Assembly: GCF_023277745.1 (NCBI RefSeq) | Contig: NZ_CP086322.1 | Span: 7,564,001 to 7,628,000, forward strand | DNA length: 64,000 bases | Source of the DNA: Streptomyces halobius | Lineage (GTDB): Bacteria > Actinomycetota > Actinomycetes > Streptomycetales > Streptomycetaceae | Direction: 5' to 3' | Translations under genes and position numbers: made by a program | Part shown: positions 51,013 to 59,469 of the stretch, one piece after another | Layout: every line of letters starts with the position of its first letter | How positions within the stretch are numbered: the first letter of the stretch is position 1 | Notes under the pieces: model-generated | Told to the model about the DNA's origin: nothing | What the model saw: the letters and a program-made list of their open reading frames with translations, nothing else | The model's database searches: none

Positions 51013-52965
51013 ATGGCCCGGCACCCCCTCGACCCGCTGACCGCCGACGAGATCACCACCGCCCGCGCCGTCCTCACCGAAGCCGGCAAGGCGACGACCG
51101 GCACCCGCTTCCCGCTGGTCCTCCTCGACGAACCGGACCGGCACACCGTCAGCGCACACCGCCCCGGCACCCCCGTCACCCGACGCTTACGGGTCACCCT
51201 GCTCGACCCCGCCACCGGCAGCGGCCACGAAGCCCTCGTCGACGTCACCGCCCGCACCCTGCTCGCGTACCGGCCGCTGGACCCGGACACCGACGGGCAG
51301 CCACCGGTCCTCTTCGAGGAGAACGAACGCTGCGACGCCATCGTCAAAGCCGACCAGGGCTGGCGCAAGGCCATGGCCGAACGCGGCATCACCGACACCG
51401 AACTGGCCATCTGCGCCCCGCTCGCGGCCGGCAACTTCGGCATCGAGGACGAGCGCGGCCGGCGGATGCTGCGCTCACTGACCTTCCTGCGCTGCGACGC
51501 CACCGACAACCCCTTCGCCCACCCCGTGGGCGGCCTGGTCGCCGACGTCGACCTCACCGCCGGCCGCGTCATCCGCCTCCTCGACACCGGCGCGGTCCCG
51601 ATACCCGCCGAATGCGGCCGCTACGAGGGCGAGTTCACCGGACCGCCCCGTAACGACCTCAAACCGCTGACGGTCAGCCAGCCCGACGGCCCCTCCTTCA
51701 CCCTCGACGGCCCCCTCCTGACCTGGCAGAACTGGCAGCTACGGGTGGACTTCAACGCCCGCGAAGGGCTGGTCCTGCACCAGCTGGCACACCACGACGG
51801 CGGCCGCCCGCGCCCCGTCCTGCACCGCGCCTCCCTCGCCGAAATGGCCGTCCCGTACGCCGAACCCGACCCCGCCCGCAACTGGGTCTGCTACCTCGAC
51901 GTCGGCGAATACACCCTCGGCCGCAACGCCAACGCCCTCCGCCTCGGCTGCGACTGCCTCGGCGAGATCCGCTACCTCGACGCCGTCGTCGCCGACGACC
52001 TCGGCAACCCGCAGACCCTCCCCAACGCCATCTGCATCCACGAGGAGGACCACGGCCTCCTCTGGAAACACTCCGACATGTTCAACGACCTCGCCGCCGA
52101 GAGCCGCCGCTCCCGCCGCCTGGTCCTCTCCTGCATCGCGACCCTCGGCAACTACGACTACGGCTTCTACTGGTACCTCTACCAGGACGGCACCGTCGAG
52201 TTCGAGGTCAAGTCCACCGGCCTGGTGCAGACGTCCGCCACCGTCCCCGGCACCCGCACCCCGTACGCCACCGAGATCGCGCCGGGCCTCCAGGCCCCCT
52301 TCCACCAGCACCTCTTCTGCGCCCGGCTGGACCCGGCGGTGGACGGCCACGCCAACACCGTCGAGGAGCTCGACGTCGTCCCGCTGCCGATGGGCCCGGA
52401 CAACCCCCACGGCAACGCCTTCACCACCCAGGTCACCCCGATAGCCGACTCCGCCGAAGCGGGCCGCTTCGCCGACCCGGCCGCCGGCCGCCGCTGGCGG
52501 ATCACCAACCCCGCCTCGTACAACCGCATGGGCCAGCCCGTCGCCTACACCCTGACCCCGCAGCCCGGCCCCACCCTCCTCGCCCGGCCCGGCTCACCGG
52601 TCTCCCGCCGCGCCGCCTACGCCACCCGCCACCTCTGGGTCACCCGCGGCCGCCCCGAACGCCGCTTCCCCGTCGGCGACTACCCCAACCAGCACCCCGG
52701 CGGGGCGGGCGTCCCCCGCTGGTCACGCCCCGGCGAATCGCTCCTCAAGACCGACCTCACCCTCTGGCACACCTTCGGCCCCACCCACCTGCCGCGCCTG
52801 GAGGACTGGCCGGTCATGCCCGTCGACCGCTGCGGCTTCACCCTCCGCCCGACCGGCTTCTTCGACCGCAATCCGGCGCTTGACCTGCCGCGGGAGAGTG
52901 GTGGGCACGGCACGGAAAGCGGGGAGCATTGCAGCGGTGGACGTGGCAGCGGCAGCAAGGGGTAG
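51013..52965 (+). CDS. copper-containing primary amine oxidase
   Basis: 650 residues, ATG 51013 after GGAGAG. Oxidises primary amines to aldehyde, NH3 and H2O2. The cofactor Tyr (topaquinone) is in TLGNYDYGFYWYL at about residue 381; the catalytic base is the Asp of CYLDVGEYTLG; copper ligands are HQHLFCARLD and HLWVTRG. N2/N3 domains precede it. Cytoplasmic, no signal peptide; Arg/Gly/Ser-rich tail of ~25 residues (PRESGGHGTESGEHCSGGRG) is unusual. Together with the permease it forms a tyramine/phenethylamine-type utilisation unit; the aldehyde dehydrogenase at 17945 is too far to be linked. Confidence 0.92.
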   Translation: MARHPLDPLTADEITTARAVLTEAGKATTGTRFPLVLLDEPDRHTVSAHRPGTPVTRRLRVTLLDPATGSGHEALVDVTARTLLAYRPLDPDTDGQPPVLFEENERCDAIVKADQGWRKAMAERGITDTELAICAPLAAGNFGIEDERGRRMLRSLTFLRCDATDNPFAHPVGGLVADVDLTAGRVIRLLDTGAVPIPAECGRYEGEFTGPPRNDLKPLTVSQPDGPSFTLDGPLLTWQNWQLRVDFNAREGLVLHQLAHHDGGRPRPVLHRASLAEMAVPYAEPDPARNWVCYLDVGEYTLGRNANALRLGCDCLGEIRYLDAVVADDLGNPQTLPNAICIHEEDHGLLWKHSDMFNDLAAESRRSRRLVLSCIATLGNYDYGFYWYLYQDGTVEFEVKSTGLVQTSATVPGTRTPYATEIAPGLQAPFHQHLFCARLDPAVDGHANTVEELDVVPLPMGPDNPHGNAFTTQVTPIADSAEAGRFADPAAGRRWRITNPASYNRMGQPVAYTLTPQPGPTLLARPGSPVSRRAAYATRHLWVTRGRPERRFPVGDYPNQHPGGAGVPRWSRPGESLLKTDLTLWHTFGPTHLPRLEDWPVMPVDRCGFTLRPTGFFDRNPALDLPRESGGHGTESGEHCSGGRGSGSKG

Positions 52966-53169
52966 ACAATGGCCTGGGGCGACACTACTCAACGCGGTGC
53001 GGGAGTATTCCCCTGCCGGCCGAGGAGCGCCAGGTGGCGCGATCGGCGGGGAACGGCTCGAAGGTCTTGCTGTTGCCACCGTGCCGGTTCCCGTGTGTCA
53101 ACTGCCGCAGCCAGGGCCGCCAGTAGCCCTGGATCCCTCGCGATCGGCCCCTGATGACGAAAGTCTGAC

Positions 53170-53195
53170 GCCGGGGCCGGGACACTGGCCCCGGC
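53170..53195 (+). terminator. 9-bp stem GCCGGGGCC/GGCCCCGGC
   Basis: Perfect stem around GGGACACT, 204 bases after the amine oxidase and 25 before the next gene, so it could also be part of that gene's leader. Confidence 0.5.
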
Positions 53196-53220
53196 CGCCG
53201 TACGGTGCTCGAATTCAACG

Positions 53221-53982
53221 GTGACCACAGACGCGAACCCGGCCCGAGCGGCGGACGACGATCGCGGCGGCGGGGACGGGAACGGCACCCCCGTCGGCCG
53301 CCGCGTCGTCCTCGGCATGCTGGCCGCGGGCGCCGCCGGCGTCGCCGCGGCCCCCGCCCTCCAACGCGCCTGGGACAGCACCCTCGGCGCTGCCGCCCAG
53401 AACGACCCCACCGGCCTGACCGGCCTGCTCCCCGTCGGCGGCGGCTTCCGCTACTACTCCGTGACGAGCTCCGTCCCGCACAAGGACGAGCGGACCTACC
53501 GCCTCACCATCGACGGCCTGGTACGCCACCACACCACCTACCGCCTCGCCGACCTGCGCGCACTCCCGCAGACCCGGCTCGTCCGCGACGTCCAGTGCGT
53601 CACCGGCTGGCGCGTGCCCGGCACCCCCTTCGAAGGTGTACGCCTGGCCACCCTCCTCGACGCCGCCGGCATCCGCCCCGAGGCCAAGGCCGTCCGCTTC
53701 ACCTGCTTCGACGGCGCCTACAGCGAGTCCCTCACCCTCGAACAGGCCCGCCGCGACGACGTCCTGGTGGCGCTGCGCATGCAGGACAAGCCCCTCAAGC
53801 ACGCACACGGCGGTCCGGTGCGCCTGTACGTGGCGCCCATGTACTTCTACAAATCGGCGAAGTGGCTCTCCGGGATCACTCTCACCGAACGCGTCGAGCC
53901 CGGATACTGGGAGGAACGCGGATATGACGTCGACGCCTGGGTCGGCCGGTCGAACGGACGCGACGATGCCCCGACGACCTGA
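53221..53982 (+). CDS. Tat-exported molybdopterin oxidoreductase (sulfite oxidase/MsrP-like)
   Basis: 253 residues from GTG 53221, no strong RBS. A twin-arginine signal (VGRRVVLGMLAAGAAG) precedes one Mo-cofactor domain: YRLTIDGLVRHHTTYRLADL, RDVQCVTGWRVPGTPFEGVR with the Mo-ligating Cys at about residue 126, and HGGPVRLYVAPMYFYKSAKW. It resembles the single-domain YedY/MsrP group, small compared with animal sulfite oxidase. The next gene is a b-type cytochrome overlapping its end, probably the membrane electron donor. Substrate could be methionine sulfoxide or another S/N-oxide. Confidence 0.88.
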   Translation: MTTDANPARAADDDRGGGDGNGTPVGRRVVLGMLAAGAAGVAAAPALQRAWDSTLGAAAQNDPTGLTGLLPVGGGFRYYSVTSSVPHKDERTYRLTIDGLVRHHTTYRLADLRALPQTRLVRDVQCVTGWRVPGTPFEGVRLATLLDAAGIRPEAKAVRFTCFDGAYSESLTLEQARRDDVLVALRMQDKPLKHAHGGPVRLYVAPMYFYKSAKWLSGITLTERVEPGYWEERGYDVDAWVGRSNGRDDAPTT

Positions 53983-54718
53983 AGCGATGCCGCGACGACG
54001 TGAGCGCCCGGCGGGCGGCCCCCGCCTGGTCCGGTTCACACCCGCCGAGCGCTGGGTGCACCGCACCACCGCCGCCCTGATGGCCGTCTGCGTGCTCACC
54101 GCGGCCTGCCTCTACCTCCCCTTCCTGGCCGAACTCGTCGGCCGCCGCGCCCTCATGGTCACCGTTCACGAGTGGTCCGGCATCCTGCTGCCCGCCCCGC
54201 TCCTCCTCGGCTTGGCCTCCCGCGCTCTGCGCGCCGACCTCACCCGTCTCAACCGCTACGGCCCCCACGACCGCCGATGGCTGCGCGCCGCACTGCGCCG
54301 CCGAGGCAGCCGCCCGGCCGGAAAGTTCAACGCGGGACAGAAGCTCTACGCCGCCTGGCTCGCCGGCGCGGTCCTCGTCATGCTCGGCACCGGCCTGCTG
54401 ATGTGGTTCACGCACCTCGCCCCCTTGGTGTGGCGCACCGGCGCCACCTTCGTCCACGACTGGCTCGCCCTCGCCGTGGTCATCGCGATCGCCGGCCACG
54501 TCGGGAAGGCGTACGGCGACTCCGAGGCGCGGCGCGGGATGCGCACCGGTTCGGTGGATGCGGAGTGGGCCAGGCGTCACCATCCGCTGTGGAAGCCCGA
54601 GGCCGAGGACGGGCACGGGAACGGGGCCCAGGACGGGCACGGGGATGCGGCCGAGGACGGGCACGGGAATGGGGCCGACGACAGGCACATGGATCGGGCC
54701 GGGGACAGGGGCGCGTAA
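53966..54718 (+). CDS. cytochrome b561-like membrane subunit
   Basis: 250 residues from ATG 53966 (ATG 53987 is the alternative); overlaps the Mo enzyme gene by 17 bases. Four membrane spans with haem-ligand His: RFTPAERWVHRTTAALMAVC, MVTVHEWSGILLPAPLLLGL, FVHDWLALAVVIAIAGHVGK. This is the arrangement of MsrQ/FdnI-like cytochromes feeding a periplasmic Mo enzyme. The C-terminus is a 24-base repeat coding for DGHGNGAQ/E (54602-54712), leaving a His/Asp tail of ~35 residues not expected in the family. Confidence 0.85.
   Translation: MPRRPEAMPRRRERPAGGPRLVRFTPAERWVHRTTAALMAVCVLTAACLYLPFLAELVGRRALMVTVHEWSGILLPAPLLLGLASRALRADLTRLNRYGPHDRRWLRAALRRRGSRPAGKFNAGQKLYAAWLAGAVLVMLGTGLLMWFTHLAPLVWRTGATFVHDWLALAVVIAIAGHVGKAYGDSEARRGMRTGSVDAEWARRHHPLWKPEAEDGHGNGAQDGHGDAAEDGHGNGADDRHMDRAGDRGA
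54602..54712 (+). repeat. in-frame 24-base tandem repeat, His/Asp/Gly tail
   Basis: About four units of GAGGACGGGCACGGGAACGG then GGCC, coding EDGHGNGA with drift to DDRHMDRA. Confidence 0.75.
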
Positions 54719-54720
54719 GC

Positions 54721-54825
54721 CCCTCACCTGCTGGCGCCTCCGCGGCCCTTCACCCGCCGGCGCCTCCGCGGTCCCTCACTCCGTCGGCGCCTCCGCAGTC
54801 CCTCACCCAGCCGGCGCCCCCGCCG
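54721..54825. repeat. four tandem 25-27-base units between convergent genes
   Basis: Units begin CCCTCAC or TCCCTCAC and end GGCGCCTCCGCGG or variant. They fill the 84-base gap and run into the 3' end of the histidine kinase gene (its last six codons). Each unit has the self-complementary core GGCGCC. Confidence 0.75.
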
Positions 54826-55936
54826 CCGGCAGTTCGACCTCGAACCGGCAGCCGGCCCCCGCGTTGCGCACCGTGGCCCGGCCCTCGTGGGCCTCCACGA
54901 TGCCGCGGACGATGGCGAGCCCGAGCCCCGCGCCGCTCTCGCCGTCCGCACGCGGCGTACGGGCCGCACCCCCGCGCCAGCCGGTGTCGAAGACCCGCGC
55001 CAGATCGTCCGCCGGAATGCCACCACAGCCGTCCTCGACCGCCAGCACCACCCGCCCCGACTCATCCCGCGCGCTGACCGCGACGGTGCCGTTCGCCGGT
55101 GTCGCACGGATCGCGTTGACCAGCAGATTGCTCAGTACGCGGGTGATCTGCTGGGCATCGACCCGGACCGGCAGCGGCGCCACTCCGCCGTCCACCAGCC
55201 GCACCCCGCGCGCCCGCGCCAGCGGCCGGGCCCCCGCCAGGGCGTCGTCCACCAGGTCGTACACCGACACCCGCGACAGGGTCAGCGCCAGCGCACCCGC
55301 CTCGATACGGGCGAGTTCGAAGAGGTCGTCGACCATCGCGGCCAACCGCTCCACCTCGACCCGCATCCGGGAGTGATAGCGCTCGGTGTCCTCGGCGACA
55401 CCGTCCTCCAGCGCCTCGGCCATCGCCCGCAGCCCGGCGAGCGGGGTGCGCAGATCGTGCGAGATCCCGGCGATCAGCTCACGCCGCGAGGCGTCCAGCG
55501 CCCGCTCCCGTTCGCGGGCCTCCGCGAGCCGTCCGCTGGTCTCCTCCAACGCCCTTGACAGCGCGGCCAGTTCGGCCGTCGGCGGCTCGGTGGGCGCCGC
55601 GAACCCGCCCTCGCTGCCGACCGTACGGGCGGACCGCGCCAGCTCCCGGCTGCCCGCCGCGATCCGCCGCCCGAACAGCAGCGCGGCGGCCAGCGACACC
55701 ACCCCGGAGACCCCGACCACGGCCATCACCACACCCAGGTCGTGCCCGGACAGGAACATCGCCTGCGCGACCGCCACCGTTCCCGCCGCCATCGCGGCCA
55801 CCGCCAGCGCCGCCACCGCGAACAGGGAGAGCGCGACCGACCGCCGCCGCAGCACACGTACGGCGGGCGCGGCGCACAGCCCCACCACCGCCGCCCCGAG
55901 CGCTGCCAGCCCCACGATGACCAGGAGATCCGTCAT
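54803..55936 (-). CDS. sensor histidine kinase
   Basis: 377 residues. Two membrane helices (residues ~4-24 and ~62-90) border a very short external loop; HAMP-like region, then H-box AGISHDLRTPLAGLRAMAEA, N-box LSNLLVNAIRATPANGTVAV, G-boxes VEDGCGGIPADDLARVFDT and GESGAGLGLAIVRGIVEAHE. The start overlaps the stop of the response regulator (ATGA). With almost no extracellular domain it probably senses in or near the membrane. It faces the Mo enzyme/cytochrome operon, which it may control, but nothing in the sequence proves this. Confidence 0.92.
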   Translation of the reverse strand: MTDLLVIVGLAALGAAVVGLCAAPAVRVLRRRSVALSLFAVAALAVAAMAAGTVAVAQAMFLSGHDLGVVMAVVGVSGVVSLAAALLFGRRIAAGSRELARSARTVGSEGGFAAPTEPPTAELAALSRALEETSGRLAEARERERALDASRRELIAGISHDLRTPLAGLRAMAEALEDGVAEDTERYHSRMRVEVERLAAMVDDLFELARIEAGALALTLSRVSVYDLVDDALAGARPLARARGVRLVDGGVAPLPVRVDAQQITRVLSNLLVNAIRATPANGTVAVSARDESGRVVLAVEDGCGGIPADDLARVFDTGWRGGAARTPRADGESGAGLGLAIVRGIVEAHEGRATVRNAGAGCRFEVELPAAGAPAG

Positions 55937-56889
55937 GGCCGCGCCTCGCCTCCCGCCGGGTCGTGCTCAGTCGGTCCCGCCGGGTCGTCCTCGGCCGGCT
56001 CGCGTACGACCGGGCCACCTTCGGACACGTCACCTTCACCCCGGCCGGCTTCCCCCGGTCCGCTTCCCCGCGGCCCGCCCGCCACCCGCTCACGAGCGGC
56101 CAAGTCGCCTTCTCGCGCCCCGTCTTCATCCGGGCCGTCTTCTCCCGGCCCGCCTTCCTCTGGGTCCACCGGGTCGAAGCGATAGCCCGCGCCCCAGACC
56201 GTCGTCACCAGCCGCGGCGCCGCCGGATCGTCCTCGATCTTCTCCCGCAGCCGCCGCACATGCACCGTGACGGTCGACAGATCACCGAACTCCCACCCCC
56301 ACACCCGATGCAGCAGTTCCTCCCGCGAAAAGACCCGTCCCGGGTGCCGCATCAGAAAGGCCAGCAGGTCGAACTCCCGGGCGGTGAGGGCCAGTTCGCG
56401 CCCCGCGCGATCCGCCCGTCGCCCGCCCGGGTCGGCGCTGAGGTCCCCGGCCCGCAGTACGGGGACGGGCGCCGCGGCCGGCGGCGAGGACTCCGCCCGC
56501 CGCAGCACCGAGCCGATCCGCAGCACCAGCTCGCGCGGGCTGAACGGCTTGGTCACATAGTCGTCCGCGCCCAGCTCCAGCCCCAGGATGCGGTCCGCCT
56601 CCTCACCACGGGCGGTCAGCATCACCACCGGGACCGCGGGCCCGTCCTCGGCACGCCGCAGCCGACGGCACACCTCCAGGCCGTCGATGCCCGGCAGCAT
56701 CAGATCGAGTACGACGAGGTGCGGGCGGAATTCCGCGGCCCGGTCGAGCGCGGCGAAACCGTCGGCGGCATGGTCCGTGGCGTACCCGGCGCGGGCGAGA
56801 TAGCCGGTGACGACCTCGGCGACGGTCGGGTCGTCCTCGACGACCAGGACCCGACGGGGCGGCCCGGGGGAGGGGACGAAGTGCGTCAT
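55933..56889 (-). CDS. OmpR-family response regulator with long acidic tail
   Basis: 318 residues from ATG 56889; an in-frame GTG at 56904 is possible since GGAGGT lies right against the ATG. Receiver: VLVVEDDPTVAEVVTGYLAR, phospho-Asp in LVVLDLMLPGIDGL, Lys in DDYVTKPFSPREL. Winged helix: LTAREFDLLAFLMRHPGRVF and HVRRLREKIEDDP-x-VTTVWGAGYRFDPVD. OmpR proteins end here, at ~230; this one continues for another ~85 residues of Gly/Glu/Asp/Pro (EEGGPGEDGPDEDGAREGDL). The tail is coded by GC-rich imperfect repeats. Confidence 0.92.
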   Translation of the reverse strand: MTHFVPSPGPPRRVLVVEDDPTVAEVVTGYLARAGYATDHAADGFAALDRAAEFRPHLVVLDLMLPGIDGLEVCRRLRRAEDGPAVPVVMLTARGEEADRILGLELGADDYVTKPFSPRELVLRIGSVLRRAESSPPAAAPVPVLRAGDLSADPGGRRADRAGRELALTAREFDLLAFLMRHPGRVFSREELLHRVWGWEFGDLSTVTVHVRRLREKIEDDPAAPRLVTTVWGAGYRFDPVDPEEGGPGEDGPDEDGAREGDLAARERVAGGPRGSGPGEAGRGEGDVSEGGPVVREPAEDDPAGPTEHDPAGGEARP

Positions 56890-56972
56890 ACCTCCAGCCA
56901 ACACCAGCCGAGGTCACGGAGGGCGCCAGGGTCCGTCCCGTAAGATTCCGGTAACCGACAGAATCCTGGTGA

Positions 56973-57066
56973 GCGGGCAGAAATCCGGACAGGGGATTGG
57001 GCGGGAATCCAGACAGCCGAACGGGCAGCCAGACAGCTGACCTGGCGGAAATCCGGACAGCCGACC
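56973..57066. repeat. imperfect tandem units with GGAAATCCGGACAGC
   Basis: Four drifted copies of a ~22-base unit (AAATCCGGACAG, GAATCCAGACAG, CAGCCAGACAG, AAATCCGGACAG) in the gap upstream of the response regulator. Confidence 0.5.
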
Positions 57067-57092
57067 CCTACCCCGGTTATCCCCCAGCCCTC

Positions 57093-57506
57093 CTACCCCT
57101 CCCGCTCCAACCCTTCCCGCACCCGCCGCGACACGGTCATCGCGTACAGGTCGAGCACCCCGGGCGGTTCGGCGATCCCCGGGCCGCCGGCGCGGATCCA
57201 GGCCGCGATATCCGCCAGCGCGTCGTCATCGTTGACCAGCCCCAGCCAGACCGGCCGCCCGCCCGCGGCCCGGCCCGCCGCAGACGGCTGGACCACGACC
57301 ACATTCGCCTGGTCGCAGACGTCCAGACACTCCGAGGCGCGTACGGCAACCCCGGGGAGCGCCGCGCGCAGGCGCGGTATCTGCCCAGCGTGGTCGACGC
57401 CCGGGATCTTGGCCGCGTCGCCGCAGCAGCAACCGCGGCAGACGGTGACGCGGCACGGGGTTTCGGCGGCCGCCCGGCCGGAGCGCTTCGTGATCATCCG
57501 GCCCAT
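57093..57506 (-). CDS. thioredoxin-fold (2Fe-2S) ferredoxin-like protein
   Basis: 137 residues from ATG 57506 (57497 alternative). CRVTVCRGCCCGD and later ASECLDVCDQANVVVVQPS give the Cys pattern of shethna-type/thioredoxin-like [2Fe-2S] ferredoxins, with one or two extra Cys in the first loop. Divergent from the cytochrome P450, 96 bases apart. Though P450s need a ferredoxin, the usual Streptomyces partner is a small 3Fe-4S or adrenodoxin type, so the link is only positional. Confidence 0.8.
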   Translation of the reverse strand: MGRMITKRSGRAAAETPCRVTVCRGCCCGDAAKIPGVDHAGQIPRLRAALPGVAVRASECLDVCDQANVVVVQPSAAGRAAGGRPVWLGLVNDDDALADIAAWIRAGGPGIAEPPGVLDLYAMTVSRRVREGLEREG

Positions 57507-57602
57507 GCTACGCACCGGGCCCCGGCCGCCTTGTCGAGGCCCGGGCAGGATCAACGCACCGACCCGCTATGGGCCGCACGCTTCCGGGATAGAAATCCCA
57601 CC

Positions 57603-59147
57603 ATGACCCTCACCACTCCCGACAATCCCGATGCCCACGCCCACGCCCACGCCCACGCCCACGCCGCCCAAGCCCACGGGCATGCCCAAGCCCGTCCCGA
57701 CGCGGAGTCCCACACCCACCCCGACGCCAACCCGCCCGCCCACGCCCGCACCGAGATACCCGGCCCGTCCGGCCTCCCCGTCCTCGGCTCGATGCTCGAC
57801 CTCCGCCGCGACTCGCTGGCCGCCTTCTTACGCGCCCATCGCGAACACGGCGAGGTGGTCCGCCTCCAGGCCGGCCCGCCCGGCCTGCGCAGCGTGTTCC
57901 ACGCCGTGTTCGCGCCGCAGGGCGTGCAGCAGATCCTGGCCTCCGAAGCCGCCAACTTCCGCAAGGACCATCCGCTCTACGAGGAGGTCCGGCAGTCCTT
58001 CGGAAACGGCCTGCTGACCAGCCAGGACGCCGACTACCTCAGGCAACGCCGGCTGGTGCAGCCGCTGTTCACCAAGCGCCGGGTCGACGGCTACGCGGCG
58101 GCCGTGGCGACCGAGGCCGGCATCATCGCCGAACGCTGGCGGACAGCGGACGACGCCACCGTCGACCTCGTCAGCGAGATGAACCGTTTCGCGCTGCGCA
58201 CCGTCGCCCGGATCCTCTTCGGCACGGATGTGGAGGCGGCCGTGGACGTCATCCACCGGTGCGCGCCGGTCATCAGCGACTATGTCGTGCGGCGCGCCTA
58301 CGTACCCCTGAAGGTCCCCCGCGAGTGGCCCACCCCGGGCAACCGGCGTGCTCGGGAAGCCACCGCGGAAGTGACCGCCGTCTGCGACCGCATCGTCGCC
58401 GAACGGCGCGCGGCGGCCGACACCCCGACCGGGCGGATGGTCGACCCGCGGACGGCGGGGGAGCGCAGCCCGTCCGCCGACGATCTGCTCTCGCTTCTCG
58501 CCGACGCGGGCAACGAGGAGGACGGCTCTCTCGACGCGACCGAGGTCCGCGAACAGGTACTGATCTTCCTGCTGGCCGGCCATGAAACCACCGCGATCTC
58601 TCTGGCCTTCACCCTTCATCTCCTCGCCCGACACCCCGAGGAGCAGGCCCGGGTCCGCGAGGAGATCGACCAGGTGCTGGCCGACGGCCCGCCCACGGCC
58701 GCTGACCTGGATCGTCTTCCGCGAGTGACCCGGGCTCTCAAGGAGGCCATGCGGCTGTATCCGCCGGCGCCGGTCGTCAGCCGCCGGGCCGTGGCGGCCA
58801 CCGAGATCGGCGGATTCCGCATCCCGGCCGGGGCGGATGTCGTCGTCGCGCCATGGGTCACGCACCGCTCTCCGGAACTCTGGGCAGACCCGGAACGCTT
58901 TGATCCGGACCGCTTCACCCCCGAGCGCGAGGCGGGCCGGCACCGTTACGCCTGGTTCCCGTTCGGTGGCGGTCCGCGCGCCTGCATCGGCCAGCACTTC
59001 TCGATGCTGGAGTCGGTGCTGGCACTGGCGACACTCCTGCGCTCATACGAACTGGACGCGGTGGACGAGGAGGTGCCGGTCTCCGCCGGCATCACCCTCC
59101 AGGCGACCGGCCCGGCACGCGTACGCCTCCGACCGCACCCCCTGTAA
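57603..59147 (+). CDS. cytochrome P450
   Basis: 514 residues, longer than typical bacterial P450s (~400) because of an N-terminal His/Ala-rich extension (residues ~10-45) and a class IV-like fold size. Motifs: proline-rich IPGPSGLPVLGSML, I-helix LLAGHETTAISLAFTLHLLA, ExxR in EAMRLYPPAP, PERF region DPERFDPDRFTPEREAG, and haem loop FPFGGGPRACIGQHF with the Cys ligand at about residue 461. The closeness of sequence to CYP102-like or fatty-acid-type groups cannot be settled by eye. Divergent from a ferredoxin-like gene. No ferredoxin reductase nearby. Confidence 0.92.
   Translation: MTLTTPDNPDAHAHAHAHAHAAQAHGHAQARPDAESHTHPDANPPAHARTEIPGPSGLPVLGSMLDLRRDSLAAFLRAHREHGEVVRLQAGPPGLRSVFHAVFAPQGVQQILASEAANFRKDHPLYEEVRQSFGNGLLTSQDADYLRQRRLVQPLFTKRRVDGYAAAVATEAGIIAERWRTADDATVDLVSEMNRFALRTVARILFGTDVEAAVDVIHRCAPVISDYVVRRAYVPLKVPREWPTPGNRRAREATAEVTAVCDRIVAERRAAADTPTGRMVDPRTAGERSPSADDLLSLLADAGNEEDGSLDATEVREQVLIFLLAGHETTAISLAFTLHLLARHPEEQARVREEIDQVLADGPPTAADLDRLPRVTRALKEAMRLYPPAPVVSRRAVAATEIGGFRIPAGADVVVAPWVTHRSPELWADPERFDPDRFTPEREAGRHRYAWFPFGGGPRACIGQHFSMLESVLALATLLRSYELDAVDEEVPVSAGITLQATGPARVRLRPHPL
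57632..57664 (+). repeat. hexanucleotide repeat GCCCAC in the P450 N-terminus
   Basis: Five to six GCCCAC units in frame, coding (AH)n at residues ~11-20. Confidence 0.85.
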
Positions 59148-59469
59148 ACGCAACAAAAATAGTGTTTGTGTTTTGGTGGCGGCCCCGGCACCGTCGATAC
59201 CGGTCCACGGCCGCCAGGCCGCCACCGCCCCGACAGGAGAAGGCCGTTGCTCGTCTGAGGTCTTGAGGCACCGCGCCCGCGTCATGCCCTTCGCTCTGCG
59301 ATTCGATCGTTCCGCGATTCTGATCGCTTCGCGATTCCGGCATCACGCGGCCGCCCGTCCGCGACCTCGGCGTACCCCCACGGCGTACTCCGACGCACCC
59401 CGGTGTTCCGACGCGGTGTCTCCCAGCGCATTGCCCCGCTCACCCTTCTCGCGCGCCAAGGAGACCCCT
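59148..59469 (+). promoter_or_regulatory. long leader of the ABC-F gene
   Basis: 322 bases without a separate gene. It opens with an AT-rich block (59144-59175, AAACGCAACAAAAATAGTG then TTTGTGTTTTGG), promoter-like or a terminator for the P450, then a GGAGAAGG and a short frame, and three GCGATTC-centred direct repeats (59298-59340) able to form alternative stems. An in-frame ATG at 59284 would extend the ABC-F protein by 62 residues. Antibiotic-resistance ABC-F genes are often controlled by leader attenuation. Confidence 0.4.

Noticed and set aside
48319..52965. A 1548-codon frame that would fuse the amine oxidase to 900 residues upstream
   Set aside because: Its first part is an out-of-frame reading of the helical-repeat and permease genes (Arg/Pro-rich); the amine oxidase has its own RBS and start at 51013.
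56997..59147. P450 extended by 202 residues upstream
   Set aside because: The extension overlaps the ferredoxin-like gene in antisense and crosses a tandem-repeat gap; ATG 57603 fits the family.
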